The position numbers and the translations under genes are program-made. From positions 1 through 23,701 of the forward strand of contig CAZTLE010000045.1 of NCBI GenBank assembly GCA_964614415.1: a stretch of DNA of 23,701 bases. Reading direction: 5' to 3'. Shown in pieces: positions 7,061 to 15,911 of this stretch. This stretch comes from CAZTLE01 sp964614415. GTDB lineage: Bacteria > Bacteroidota > Bacteroidia > Flavobacteriales > Flavobacteriaceae. The notes under the pieces were generated by a model. The model did no database searches. It saw nothing but the letters and a program-made list of their open reading frames with translations, and was not told the DNA's origin. Positions within the stretch are counted from its first letter, which is position 1; the number at the start of each line of letters is the position of its first letter.

Positions 7061-10000
7061 ATGAGCAAGGCCCTGGTTTCTTCGCTTTTTTCACAGTCTT
7101 CGCAGACACGAAAACTGGGGGATGCTATTGCCAATTCTCAACCGGAAACCATTATTTCCGGACTTGCCGGATCTGCTGCTTCTCTTATCATTGCTGACGT
7201 TTTCAAACAATCGGAAAAGCCATTCTTATTTATTCTGAATGACAAAGAAGAGGCGGCCTACCACCTCAACGATCTTGAAAATCTGCTGGGCGACAACAAC
7301 GTACTCTTCTATCCGGGAAGTTACCGCCGACCCTATCAGATCGAAGAAACCGATAATGCTAACGTGTTGCTCCGGTCTGAAGTACTTAACCGTATTAATT
7401 CCCGCAAGAAACCTGCGATCATTGTTACGTATCCCGAAGCCCTGTTCGAGAAAGTGGTCACCCGAAGGGAACTGGAACGAAATACTCTCAAACTGGCCAT
7501 CGGGGATTCACTGAGTATCGATTTCGTCAACGAAGTGCTTTTCGAGTACCAGTTCCACAGGGTAGATTTTGTAACAGAACCCGGAGAATTCTCGGTTCGT
7601 GGAGGTATTCTGGATGTGTTCTCCTTTAGCCATGACACCCCCTATCGTATTGAGTTTTTCGGAAATGAAATAGACAGCATTCGCACCTTCGATGTAGAAA
7701 CACAACTCTCTACCGATAAGGTGAAGCGGATCTCCGTCATACCCAACGTGGAGAATAAAATGCTGGACGAGAAGCGCGAGAGTTTTCTAAAATACATCGC
7801 GGCCAAGACCGTGATCTTTCTTAAAAATGAAGAACTGTTAAGCAACAGTATCGACAAGCTCTTCGGAAAGGCAATGGAGGCTTTTAACGAGTTATCTTCC
7901 GAAGTAAAACGCAGCGAACCGGAAGCACTTTTCTCCACTTCGGAATTGCTGAAGAATCAGCTCAGGGAATTTACTACAGTCAGGCTTAGAACCGGAGAGG
8001 TCGAGAATTCCATTCAGTTCCGTACCAAACCCCAGCCTTCTTTCAATAAGCAGTTCAACCTGCTCATCGATAATCTGAATGCCAATTCAGAATCCGGCTT
8101 CAAAAACTATATTTTCTGCAGTTCGGAAGCGCAGGCAAAACGTTTCCACGATATTTTCGAAGATGCCGAACAGCGGGTGGATCAGTTTGAAACCGTAGTG
8201 TTTCCCTTATACCAGGGGTTCATTGATGAAAGTCAAAAGAATGTATGCTACACCGATCACCAGATCTTCGAACGCTATCATAAATTTCAGCTTAAGAACG
8301 GTTATGCCAAGAAGCAGGCTATTACCCTTAAGGAGCTAACGAATCTGGAAGTGGGAGACTACGTAACACATATCGACCATGGGATCGGGAAGTTTGGCGG
8401 ACTTCAAAAGATCGATGTAGAAGGAAAGCAGCAGGAGGCGATCAAACTCATGTACGGGGAACGGGACATCCTGTACCTCAGTATTCATTCCCTGCATAAA
8501 ATTACCAAGTACAACGGTAAGGACGGAGTCACGCCCAGAATTTACAAACTGGGCAGTGCGGCATGGAAGAAATTAAAGCAAAAGACCAAGAAGCGGGTAA
8601 AAGAGATTGCTTTTAACCTGATCGAATTATACGCCAAACGACGCCTGCAAAAAGGGTTTGCCTACGATCCGGATTCCTACCTGCAGCACGAGTTGGAGTC
8701 CTCCTTCATCTATGAAGATACTCCGGACCAGATTACCGCGACAAATGACGTGAAGCGCGATATGGAGAACGATCGTCCTATGGACCGCCTGGTTTGCGGT
8801 GATGTAGGCTTCGGAAAAACGGAGGTTGCGATTCGGGCCGCTTTTAAGGCTGTTGATAATGGCAAACAAGTGGCTGTTCTCGTGCCTACGACGATTCTGG
8901 CTTTTCAGCATTTTAAAACCTTCTCCGAACGACTCGCTGAGATGCCTGTGTCGGTAAATTATCTCAACCGCTTCCGTAGCACCAAACAACGGCGCGAAAT
9001 ACTCGAACGTCTAAAAGACGGCCGTCTGGACATCGTCATTGGAACCCATCAATTGGTGAACAAATCGGTGGAATTCAAAGATCTGGGGCTGCTTATCATC
9101 GACGAAGAACAGAAGTTTGGAGTGGCCGTAAAAGACAAGTTGAAAACCATCAAGGAAAATGTTGATACGCTAACGCTTACAGCTACACCCATTCCACGTA
9201 CTCTTCAGTTTAGTCTGATGGCGGCCAGGGATCTTTCGGTGATCAACACACCTCCCCCCAACAGGTATCCGGTAGAAACTCAGGTGATCCGCTTTTCAGA
9301 AGAGATCATTCGGGACGCGATCCGGTATGAAATATCCAGAGGAGGACAGGTGTTCTTCGTGCACAACCGCATTCAGAATATTCAGGAAGTGGCCGGGATG
9401 ATCCAACGATTACTTCCTGATGCTAAAATTGGGATCGGTCATGGGCAAATGGAAGGAAAAAAGCTGGAAAAGCTCATGCTCGCTTTTATGAACAATGAGT
9501 TCGACGTACTGGTTTCTACCACGATTATCGAAAGCGGACTTGATGTTCCCAATGCAAATACCATTTTTATCAATAACGCCAACAACTTTGGATTGTCGGA
9601 TCTGCATCAAATGCGGGGTCGTGTAGGAAGGAGCAATAAGAAGGCCTTCTGTTATTTCATCACACCTTCCTATTCTGCTATGACCGAAGAAGCCCGGAAA
9701 CGCATCACGGCCCTCGAACAGTTCAGCGAACTGGGCAGCGGTTTCAATATTGCAATGAAAGACCTTGAAATACGTGGTGCCGGAGATTTATTAGGTGGGG
9801 AACAAAGTGGTTTCATCAACGAAATAGGCTTCGAAACCTATCAGAAAATACTTTCCGAAGCAATAGACGAACTCAAGGAGAAAGAGTTCAAGGATTTATA
9901 CGCGGGAACAGAGCACGAGGTAAAAGACTTCCTGAAAGAAACGGTGATAGACACCGACTTCGAGTTGCTCTTCCCGGACGACTATGTGAATAGCGTCACT

Positions 10001-10393
10001 GAACGTCTCAACCTCTATAATAAATTGAGCACACTTACCACCGAGGATCAACTTCAGCAGTTTGAACAGGAACTTATCGACCGATTCGGAGAACTGCCTG
10101 AACAGGCAAACGACCTGTTGAACAGTGTTCGCATTAAGTGGATTGCCATCGCTATGGGGCTTGAGCGCGTAGTTATGAAAAACAACAAGTTGGTCGGATA
10201 CTTTATTTCGGATCAGGGAAGTTCATTCTATGAAAGTGGTGCCTTTACCCGGGTGCTGCAATATGTGCAACACAACCCCCGAACGGTTACCATGAAGGAG
10301 AAGGAGACCCGTCAAGGTTTGCGATTATTGCTAACTTTAAACGGAATTAACTCTGTAGACCGTGCCCTTGAAGCTCTCCGTCCCATTAATTAA
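7061..10393 (+). CDS. mfd: Transcription-repair coupling factor Mfd
   Basis: ATP-dependent translocase that removes RNA polymerase stalled at DNA lesions and recruits the UvrABC excision machinery. The product is 1,110 residues, normal for Bacteroidota Mfd. The order of domains is complete: an N-terminal UvrB-like module, the RNA-polymerase-interacting CarD/TRCF-type domain at about residues 422-500 (LEVGDYVTHIDHGIGKFGG), the RecG-like translocase with Walker A GDVGFGKTE (about 579-587), DEEQ (681-684), TATPIPRT, STTIIESGLD and HQMRGRVGRS, and the C-terminal TRCF domain. The ATG at 7061 gives MSKALVSSLF and is preceded by a -7 element. The start of the next gene lies within its last 32 bases. 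Confidence 0.97.
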   Translation: MSKALVSSLFSQSSQTRKLGDAIANSQPETIISGLAGSAASLIIADVFKQSEKPFLFILNDKEEAAYHLNDLENLLGDNNVLFYPGSYRRPYQIEETDNANVLLRSEVLNRINSRKKPAIIVTYPEALFEKVVTRRELERNTLKLAIGDSLSIDFVNEVLFEYQFHRVDFVTEPGEFSVRGGILDVFSFSHDTPYRIEFFGNEIDSIRTFDVETQLSTDKVKRISVIPNVENKMLDEKRESFLKYIAAKTVIFLKNEELLSNSIDKLFGKAMEAFNELSSEVKRSEPEALFSTSELLKNQLREFTTVRLRTGEVENSIQFRTKPQPSFNKQFNLLIDNLNANSESGFKNYIFCSSEAQAKRFHDIFEDAEQRVDQFETVVFPLYQGFIDESQKNVCYTDHQIFERYHKFQLKNGYAKKQAITLKELTNLEVGDYVTHIDHGIGKFGGLQKIDVEGKQQEAIKLMYGERDILYLSIHSLHKITKYNGKDGVTPRIYKLGSAAWKKLKQKTKKRVKEIAFNLIELYAKRRLQKGFAYDPDSYLQHELESSFIYEDTPDQITATNDVKRDMENDRPMDRLVCGDVGFGKTEVAIRAAFKAVDNGKQVAVLVPTTILAFQHFKTFSERLAEMPVSVNYLNRFRSTKQRREILERLKDGRLDIVIGTHQLVNKSVEFKDLGLLIIDEEQKFGVAVKDKLKTIKENVDTLTLTATPIPRTLQFSLMAARDLSVINTPPPNRYPVETQVIRFSEEIIRDAIRYEISRGGQVFFVHNRIQNIQEVAGMIQRLLPDAKIGIGHGQMEGKKLEKLMLAFMNNEFDVLVSTTIIESGLDVPNANTIFINNANNFGLSDLHQMRGRVGRSNKKAFCYFITPSYSAMTEEARKRITALEQFSELGSGFNIAMKDLEIRGAGDLLGGEQSGFINEIGFETYQKILSEAIDELKEKEFKDLYAGTEHEVKDFLKETVIDTDFELLFPDDYVNSVTERLNLYNKLSTLTTEDQLQQFEQELIDRFGELPEQANDLLNSVRIKWIAIAMGLERVVMKNNKLVGYFISDQGSSFYESGAFTRVLQYVQHNPRTVTMKEKETRQGLRLLLTLNGINSVDRALEALRPIN

Positions 10394-11303
10394 GTGTCTC
10401 GCCGTTCCGGTATTAGGTATTTTGTTTTTGTTGACACCTGGTCTTGCCTGGGCGCAACAACCGGGCGTTGCCTACAACCAGGACGTTCCCATATACTATG
10501 AAACATTCGGAAGCGGAAGTCCGATACTGATCATTAACGGTGGTCCCGGAATGAACAGCGAAGGGTTTCGCCAAATAGGTGCACTGTTGGCGATAAAAAA
10601 TCAAACGATTATCTACGATCAGCGCGGTACAGGCAACTCTACCCTGACCGAAATAAGTCAAAATACGATCACCATGGAGCTCATGGCTAAGGATATTGAA
10701 GCATTGCGAAACCATCTTGGCTTTGAATCGTGGGTGGTATTCGGGCATTCCTTTGGCGGCATTATGGCTTCCTACTATGCTTCTAAGTTTCCACAAGTCA
10801 TAGATGGGTTGATCCTGTCTGCCTCCGGGGGTCTTGACCTGGATTTGCTTTCCTATGTCGGGCAAAATATCACAAACAGGCTCACTCAAAAACAGCGAAG
10901 TGATCTGTCCTACTGGACTTCGAAGTTATCGGCCGGTGATACCACATACAATGCGAAATTGCAACGGGGGATGGCATTGGCGCCCGCCTACGTGCAAGAC
11001 ACTGCTCACGTGCCTGTTATTGCCGGGCGCTTAACTCAGGGCAATTGGGATATCAACGGCCTGGTATTTCAGGATTTACAGCGTATACAGTATGATTGCT
11101 CCGAAAAGCTACGGTCATTCTCAAAGCCGGTGTTGATAATTCAAGGCAAACAAGACATCATTGAAGAACGAACGGCGCTTAGGGCACATGCTGTTTTTCA
11201 GAATTCCCAACTTATACTTCTGGACAGTTGCGGGCACTACGGTTGGCTGGACCAAAAGGAGGCCTATCTAAGTGCTGTGTATGGGTTTTTGGAGCAGTTC
11301 TAA
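10362..11303 (+). CDS. Secreted alpha/beta hydrolase, proline iminopeptidase-like (S33)
   Basis: Serine hydrolase of 313 residues with an N-terminal signal peptide (about residues 1-31, hydrophobic core CLAVPVLGILFLLTPGLA, cleavage near AWA/Q), so it is probably exported to the periplasm or beyond. The hydrolase motifs are the oxyanion-loop HGGPG-like INGGPG, DQRGTGNS, the nucleophile elbow GHSFGG (Ser130), the aspartate region GKQDIIEE and the histidine region SCGHYGW. Family resemblance is to prolyl aminopeptidases and related lactone or ester hydrolases; the substrate is not determined. A TAG at 10356 limits the frame upstream, and keeping the signal peptide requires GTG 10362 or TTG 10368, both inside mfd. 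Its stop overlaps the stop of the convergent yraN-like gene by four bases. Confidence 0.83.
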   Translation: MPLKLSVPLIKCLAVPVLGILFLLTPGLAWAQQPGVAYNQDVPIYYETFGSGSPILIINGGPGMNSEGFRQIGALLAIKNQTIIYDQRGTGNSTLTEISQNTITMELMAKDIEALRNHLGFESWVVFGHSFGGIMASYYASKFPQVIDGLILSASGGLDLDLLSYVGQNITNRLTQKQRSDLSYWTSKLSAGDTTYNAKLQRGMALAPAYVQDTAHVPVIAGRLTQGNWDINGLVFQDLQRIQYDCSEKLRSFSKPVLIIQGKQDIIEERTALRAHAVFQNSQLILLDSCGHYGWLDQKEAYLSAVYGFLEQF

Positions 11304-11662
11304 AAATGATACAGGGCATCTTCGAAATGCTCAATGCGTTCCTGATGTTTGTTCAATAGAATAGCGATCACATCAAATCGAACTTCTACATCCAGATCGT
11401 TGGACAACACATATTCATCGGCTGCTTTTACCAATAACCTAATCTTAGACCGTTTCACAAACTCCTGCGGATCACCAAAGAAATCACTGTTCCTGGTTTT
11501 CACCTCCACGATCACTAGTGTTTCCGGCTCCCGCTGAGCAATGATGTCGATCTCCGCCTTATCGTAATAATAATTTCGCTCAAGGATATCATAGCCTTTA
11601 CCCATGAGGTAGTCAGCCGCCATTTGTTCCCCAAGTTCTCCGAGTTCGTTGTGATACGCCAT
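11300..11662 (-). CDS. YraN family protein (UPF0102), endonuclease-fold
   Basis: Protein of 120 residues, the usual length for UPF0102. The restriction-endonuclease-like core is visible: NELGELGEQMAADYL, then AEIDII with E37 and D39, and VEVKTR with E53 and K55. Such proteins are widespread and predicted to act on Holliday junctions or other DNA structures, but no bacterial role is firmly established. The start is the ATG complementary to 11660-11662. It lies downstream of the LD-carboxypeptidase gene on the same strand, separated by 105 bases holding an AT-rich inverted repeat. Its stop overlaps the stop of the converging alpha/beta hydrolase gene by four bases. Confidence 0.9.
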   Translation of the reverse strand: MAYHNELGELGEQMAADYLMGKGYDILERNYYYDKAEIDIIAQREPETLVIVEVKTRNSDFFGDPQEFVKRSKIRLLVKAADEYVLSNDLDVEVRFDVIAILLNKHQERIEHFEDALYHF

Positions 11663-11670
11663 ACATGTGA

Positions 11671-11755
11671 AATATTAAATTCCAGGCTCCAAATTTTAAA
11701 TTCCAAAAGTGCAGATAAGGAGCGACTTTGGAATTTGGTACTTGAAATTTGTAAT
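11671..11755. repeat. AT-rich TTTGGAATTT-type inverted repeat, copy A
   Basis: Intergenic stretch between the LD-carboxypeptidase and YraN genes, composed of variants of AAATTCCAAA and TTTGGAATTT. The clearest dyad is AAATTCCAAAAGT (11698-11710) with ACTTTGGAATTT (11725-11736), one bulged A and a 14-base loop. Weaker copies flank it (TTAAATTCCAGG, CTTGAAATTTG). The same vocabulary recurs at 15912-15975, so I take this as a member of a dispersed intergenic repeat family. It could fold in RNA and separate the two minus-strand genes. Confidence 0.7.
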
Positions 11756-11767
11756 TTTTGAACTTCG

Positions 11768-12664
11768 CTAGAAGTTCACCGTTGTTTTGTTTTGGGTGAC
11801 TATCAACTCCACTTCACGGCCCAGAATAATGGCCCGGTTGTCGTTGATATGTCCGGCGGGAAAGTTGAAAGATACGGGATAATCGTATTCCTTCACTATG
11901 TCGTGAACAATCTCCGGTGCGGATTGTCCAAAGGGTATTTTATTATCGTGCATATCGGAAAAGCCTCCTACTATAAGACCGGCCAATCCTTCCAGCATAT
12001 TGTTTCTTTTCAGATTTTGCATCATACGGTCGATGTGATACAGGTATTCGTCCAAATCCTCAATGAAAAGAACCTTTCCTTCGGTAGTAAGAGCTGAAGG
12101 ACTTCCGGTAAGCGAATACAATATGGACAGGTTTCCTCCTACTAATACACCACTTGCCGATCCCTGCCTGTTTAACGACGACGGATTCGAATATGCCACG
12201 GAATAATCCTCGCCAAAAAGGACTTGTTTTACTGAAGTGCGAGTGGCTTCCGATTTCTTCCCCATTTCGGAAGGCATATTGGCATGCAACGTCTCTATTC
12301 CGAACCGGTGAATATGACTGTGAAGTACCGTTACATCGCTGTAACCGACGATCCACTTCGGGTTCTTTTTGAATTTGGTGAAATCCAATGCATCGATGAT
12401 ACGAACAGTACCATATCCGCCCCGGGCACACCAAATGGCTTTTATCTCAGGATCATCCAGAAACTTCTGGAATTCGGCCGTCCTCAGGGCATCATCACCG
12501 GCAAACTGATCCTGTTGTGCATCAATCGTAGCTCCAAGAACTGGATTTAACCCCCAATCGGATACCATTTTCAGAAAAAAACTGAGTTCTCCTTTGGTAA
12601 TCTTCCTGGCTGTGGATGTGATTCCTATAGAATCCCCTGGCTTTAAATAGGGAGGCGTAACCAT
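11768..12664 (-). CDS. LD-carboxypeptidase (murein tetrapeptidase, S66 family)
   Basis: Serine peptidase that removes the terminal D-alanine from murein tetrapeptides during cell-wall recycling (LdcA family). The product has 298 residues, typical for the family, with no signal peptide, so cytoplasmic as expected for recycling. The Ser-Glu-His triad is visible: S109 in VGYSDVT, E202 in LFIEDLDEY and H272 in PAGHINDN. CARGGYG (residues 79-85) is the conserved glycine-rich strand before the nucleophile. The start ATG is complementary to 12662-12664, giving MVTPPYLKPGDSIGI, which matches the family N terminus. Upstream is a 122-base region shared with the divergent DUF1800 gene. Confidence 0.92.
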   Translation of the reverse strand: MVTPPYLKPGDSIGITSTARKITKGELSFFLKMVSDWGLNPVLGATIDAQQDQFAGDDALRTAEFQKFLDDPEIKAIWCARGGYGTVRIIDALDFTKFKKNPKWIVGYSDVTVLHSHIHRFGIETLHANMPSEMGKKSEATRTSVKQVLFGEDYSVAYSNPSSLNRQGSASGVLVGGNLSILYSLTGSPSALTTEGKVLFIEDLDEYLYHIDRMMQNLKRNNMLEGLAGLIVGGFSDMHDNKIPFGQSAPEIVHDIVKEYDYPVSFNFPAGHINDNRAIILGREVELIVTQNKTTVNF

Positions 12665-12726
12665 ACATTTTCTTTACTCGTCTAAAGGTATGAAAATTGA
12701 CTACAGGACGTATAACAGGGTTCAGA

Positions 12727-12758
12727 TTGACTTAAGTAATTAATTTTCAGTATTTTTA
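12727..12758 (+). promoter_or_regulatory. Possible promoter of the DUF1800/DUF1501 pair
   Basis: TTG at 12727-12729 and TATTTTTA at 12751-12758 are 21 bases apart, a spacing seen for Bacteroidota -33/-7 pairs; the -7 box differs from TAnnTTTG at the last base. A second candidate box, TTGCTTTG at 12760-12767, matches seven of eight positions but has no partner. The region is also the divergent upstream region of the LD-carboxypeptidase, whose strand shows TACCTTTA at 12683-12690. Confidence 0.3.
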
Positions 12759-12786
12759 ATTGCTTTGAACCCCAAAACAACCGCCC

Positions 12787-14256
12787 ATGGAGACTACCAC
12801 TCTTACTTCATGCAATACTTCGACACTCGATCCTTTCGTACCTACCGGTCAAAACGACTGGACCACTGCACGCGTAAAACACGCCTACAGACGCCTTGGG
12901 CTTAGTGCCCATATGAATGATGTTGACACCGCCCTGGCTTTATCGCCAAACGATTTCATAGATAGCCTGGTTGATGGAGCCGCTGCGCTCCCTCCGACCG
13001 CTACTCCCTTCTGGGGTTACTACACCGTAGATGATTTCGTGGATTTTGAGGCAGATAACCCACAATACATCTATGATTGGCGGATACAGTCCGGAACCGA
13101 CATTCTCAACGAAGATCTGCGCGGTCGCATGGCATTCTTCTGGATGAACCACTTTGTCACTCAGTTAGAAACCTATTTCTATTCGCCCTACCTGTTCCAA
13201 CACTACAACATGATGCAGACACATGCGCTGGGGAACTTTAAAGACTTTGTACACGCTGTGGGCATAGATCCGGCCATGCTATTCTTCCTCAATGGTTTTC
13301 AGAATACGAATTTCAACCCCAATGAAAATTACGCGCGCGAGTTATACGAGCTATTCACCCTGGGGGAAGGGAACGGATATACCGAAAATGATATTACGGA
13401 GACCTCCCGTGCATTAACGGGTTGGAATCACTGGAATAGTATAGGTGGTGCCATATTCTTTGATGAAAGTACTTGGGACAGCGGGTCCAAGACTATTTTC
13501 GATCAGGAGGGTGAATGGCGCTATGATGACGTGATCGACATTCTTTTTGCACAACGTCCCAATGAAATTGCGACGCACATTTGCACCAAACTATATCGCT
13601 TCTTTGTAAGTCCGGAAATTAATCAGACTGTCGAAGACAACATTATCACTCCTCTCGCACAAACGTTTGTAGCTAACAACTTCGAGCTTGTTCCCGTTCT
13701 GAAACAGCTGTTTAAAAGTGAGCATTTTTTTGACGAACGCGCTATTGGTGTAGTGATAAAGAGTCCGATAGACATGATCTTCGGCTATGTGAATGAGACA
13801 GGGTTTTTCTACAACGGCCCTATTATGGACGCATTTCTGTACTATGCTTCGCTGGTAGGTCAGGAAATCTTCCAGCCGCCGGATGTTGCCGGCTGGGAAG
13901 GCGATGAAGCCTGGATCAATACATCCACTCTTACCGGACGTTGGGAGTTTATGGGGATTTATGTTGACTTCCTGTTGGGTAACGGATTCGAGTTGTCGCT
14001 AACCGATCTGGCCAAAGATCTTACGAACGACAGCAACGATCCTGCTTATATCACCCAGGTGATGATCGATCACTTTGTACCTAAAGGACTTCATACGGCT
14101 TCAGATTATGACGATGCAACGGAGGTCTTAAAGTGGGAAGTACCTCAGAACTATTACGATGACGGACTCTGGAATCTCGACTGGCCCAGTGCACCGTTCC
14201 AGGTGTCTTTACTGCTGAAACACCTCAGCACCTTACCCGAATTCCAACTTAAATAA
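12787..14256 (+). CDS. DUF1800 family protein
   Basis: Protein of 489 residues recognised as DUF1800 by the KHAYRRLGLSA segment near the N terminus, the WMNHFVTQLE helix, NENYARELYELFTLG, and the ALTGW and FQPPDVAGWEGD segments. The molecular function of DUF1800 is not established. It is almost always paired with DUF1501 genes, as here, with eight bases between the two. The N terminus METTTLTSCNTSTLDPF has no hydrophobic core, so there is no obvious Sec or Tat signal, in contrast to its partner. The ATG at 12787 is the first start in the frame near a plausible promoter. If it works outside the cytoplasm it must travel with a partner; otherwise it is cytoplasmic. Confidence 0.88.
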   Translation: METTTLTSCNTSTLDPFVPTGQNDWTTARVKHAYRRLGLSAHMNDVDTALALSPNDFIDSLVDGAAALPPTATPFWGYYTVDDFVDFEADNPQYIYDWRIQSGTDILNEDLRGRMAFFWMNHFVTQLETYFYSPYLFQHYNMMQTHALGNFKDFVHAVGIDPAMLFFLNGFQNTNFNPNENYARELYELFTLGEGNGYTENDITETSRALTGWNHWNSIGGAIFFDESTWDSGSKTIFDQEGEWRYDDVIDILFAQRPNEIATHICTKLYRFFVSPEINQTVEDNIITPLAQTFVANNFELVPVLKQLFKSEHFFDERAIGVVIKSPIDMIFGYVNETGFFYNGPIMDAFLYYASLVGQEIFQPPDVAGWEGDEAWINTSTLTGRWEFMGIYVDFLLGNGFELSLTDLAKDLTNDSNDPAYITQVMIDHFVPKGLHTASDYDDATEVLKWEVPQNYYDDGLWNLDWPSAPFQVSLLLKHLSTLPEFQLK

Positions 14257-14264
14257 CCGTACTT

Positions 14265-15890
14265 ATGTGTAATCATCACCATATTCCGAAAAAAGCACTT
14301 TCTCCCGAGGGAGAAGACAAACATATACACGATCAGGAGCACTCCATGTGGAACCGTAGGTCTTTCATTCAGGCACTGGGACTAGCCGGAGCCGGAAGCA
14401 TCATGCTTGGAAATGCAGCGGTTAGTGCTTCGCGGCCTTCACCGCTATCGATGGCACTTTCACAGAGTGAAAACGACAATATTTTGGTCATCATTCGATT
14501 GAAAGGTGGGAATGACGGACTCAACACCGTAGTTCCTGTGTACGACTATGGCACATATGCCAGTTTGCGCCCAACAATTAAACACGATCAGGCCGACCTC
14601 TTTAATCTGAATGCCGAATTCGCCTTACCCAATTACATGAGTAGCTTGCAATCGGTTTGGGGAGACGGTCATATGAAGATCGTTCATGGAGTGGGTTATC
14701 AGGACCAAAACCTGTCCCATTTCAGATCCTCGGATATTTGGGCTTCGGCGGCAGACACCTATGAAGAACCAACCGGATGGTGGGGACGCTATTTTGAAGA
14801 TCTCTATCCCGATTTCATCATTAATCCGCCTGAAATCCCACCGGCTATCCAAATAGGAAGCATAGGAAACCTGATTTTTGACGGTGCCGACACCAATTAT
14901 GCCTTCTCGGTAGCGAATCCCGAACAATTGGTCGATGTAGCTCAGAACGGTTCACTTCACGATGTGACCAATTTACCGGACTGTGTCTATGGCGATAAGT
15001 TGTTCTTCATGCGCACCACCACGAACACCACCTTTACCTATGCCCAGGTGATTCACGATGCATACGAAGCTTCATCAAACGCTGTAAACTACGCGGATGA
15101 ACAGCTGGCGAATCAATTGGCCATTGTAGCCCGTATGATCAAAGGAAACCTTGGCACCAAGGTGTATATGGTAACCCTGGGAAGTTTTGATACCCATGCG
15201 GATCAGATAAACCGTCATCAGGTCTTGCTTCAGGATCTGGCGGATTCTATTAAGAATTTTTACGATGATCTTGCGGCGACAGGTATGCAGAATAAGGTAC
15301 TTGCCATGACTATTTCTGAATTCGGGCGACGACCGTATGAGAATGGTTCCAACGGAACCGATCATGGCGCCGCTTCTCCGGTGATGTTATTCGGACCTGG
15401 CCTCAACGGAAGTGGATTCGTAGGAGAACACCCCGATCTAACCGATTGGGACCCGTACGACAATCTGATTCCTTCTTCAGATTTCAGGGACGTATATAAC
15501 ACGGTACTCACCAATTGGTTCTGTCTCGATCCGTCCGTAGTGGATCTCATTTTATTGAATCAGCCATACGATCAGCTCGATCTCGGCCTGGATTGCGAAA
15601 CATTGAGCACGCCCGACATCGCCAGTACGACACGTCTGGTACATGCACCGACCTATAAGAACAATCGGACATACATCGAATTGAATATGCCTCTTACAGG
15701 ACATGTAGACATAAAACTCTACGATATTCTGGGCAAGGAGATCGGTACCGTGACCAATGAGGTGCTGTTCCCGGGACGACATATTTTTGACGTACGGGCC
15801 AAGATCAAAACCCGCCTTAGCCTGGGTCAGTATATCTACCGAATTTCCTTTGGCGGGCAATATTATTCTAAATCATTGCTCATACAATAA
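14265..15890 (+). CDS. DUF1501 family protein with twin-arginine motif and T9SS type A sorting domain
   Basis: Sulfatase/alkaline-phosphatase-like DUF1501 protein of 541 residues. A His-rich leader (MCNHHHIPKK, then HIHDQEH) precedes NRRSFIQALGLAGAGSIML, a twin-arginine-type signal with RR at 31-32 and a likely cleavage site after VSA at about residue 55. The body shows RLKGGNDGLNTVVP, GSFDTHADQ, SEFGRRPYENGSNGTDHGA and other family hallmarks. The last 75 or so residues (VDIKLYDILGKEIGTV to SKSLLIQ) form a type IX secretion sorting domain, predicting cell-surface or secreted location. The ATG at 14265 is chosen because it is eight bases after the partner stop; Met28 (14346), just before the RR motif, is an alternative start. 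The role is unknown. Confidence 0.9.
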   Translation: MCNHHHIPKKALSPEGEDKHIHDQEHSMWNRRSFIQALGLAGAGSIMLGNAAVSASRPSPLSMALSQSENDNILVIIRLKGGNDGLNTVVPVYDYGTYASLRPTIKHDQADLFNLNAEFALPNYMSSLQSVWGDGHMKIVHGVGYQDQNLSHFRSSDIWASAADTYEEPTGWWGRYFEDLYPDFIINPPEIPPAIQIGSIGNLIFDGADTNYAFSVANPEQLVDVAQNGSLHDVTNLPDCVYGDKLFFMRTTTNTTFTYAQVIHDAYEASSNAVNYADEQLANQLAIVARMIKGNLGTKVYMVTLGSFDTHADQINRHQVLLQDLADSIKNFYDDLAATGMQNKVLAMTISEFGRRPYENGSNGTDHGAASPVMLFGPGLNGSGFVGEHPDLTDWDPYDNLIPSSDFRDVYNTVLTNWFCLDPSVVDLILLNQPYDQLDLGLDCETLSTPDIASTTRLVHAPTYKNNRTYIELNMPLTGHVDIKLYDILGKEIGTVTNEVLFPGRHIFDVRAKIKTRLSLGQYIYRISFGGQYYSKSLLIQ

Positions 15891-15911
15891 TTGAGAAATT
15901 TCAAATAGGAA

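Noticed and set aside
10413..10889. 158-codon minus-strand frame opposite the alpha/beta hydrolase
   Set aside because: The plus-strand frame has full hydrolase motifs and a signal peptide; the minus frame has none.
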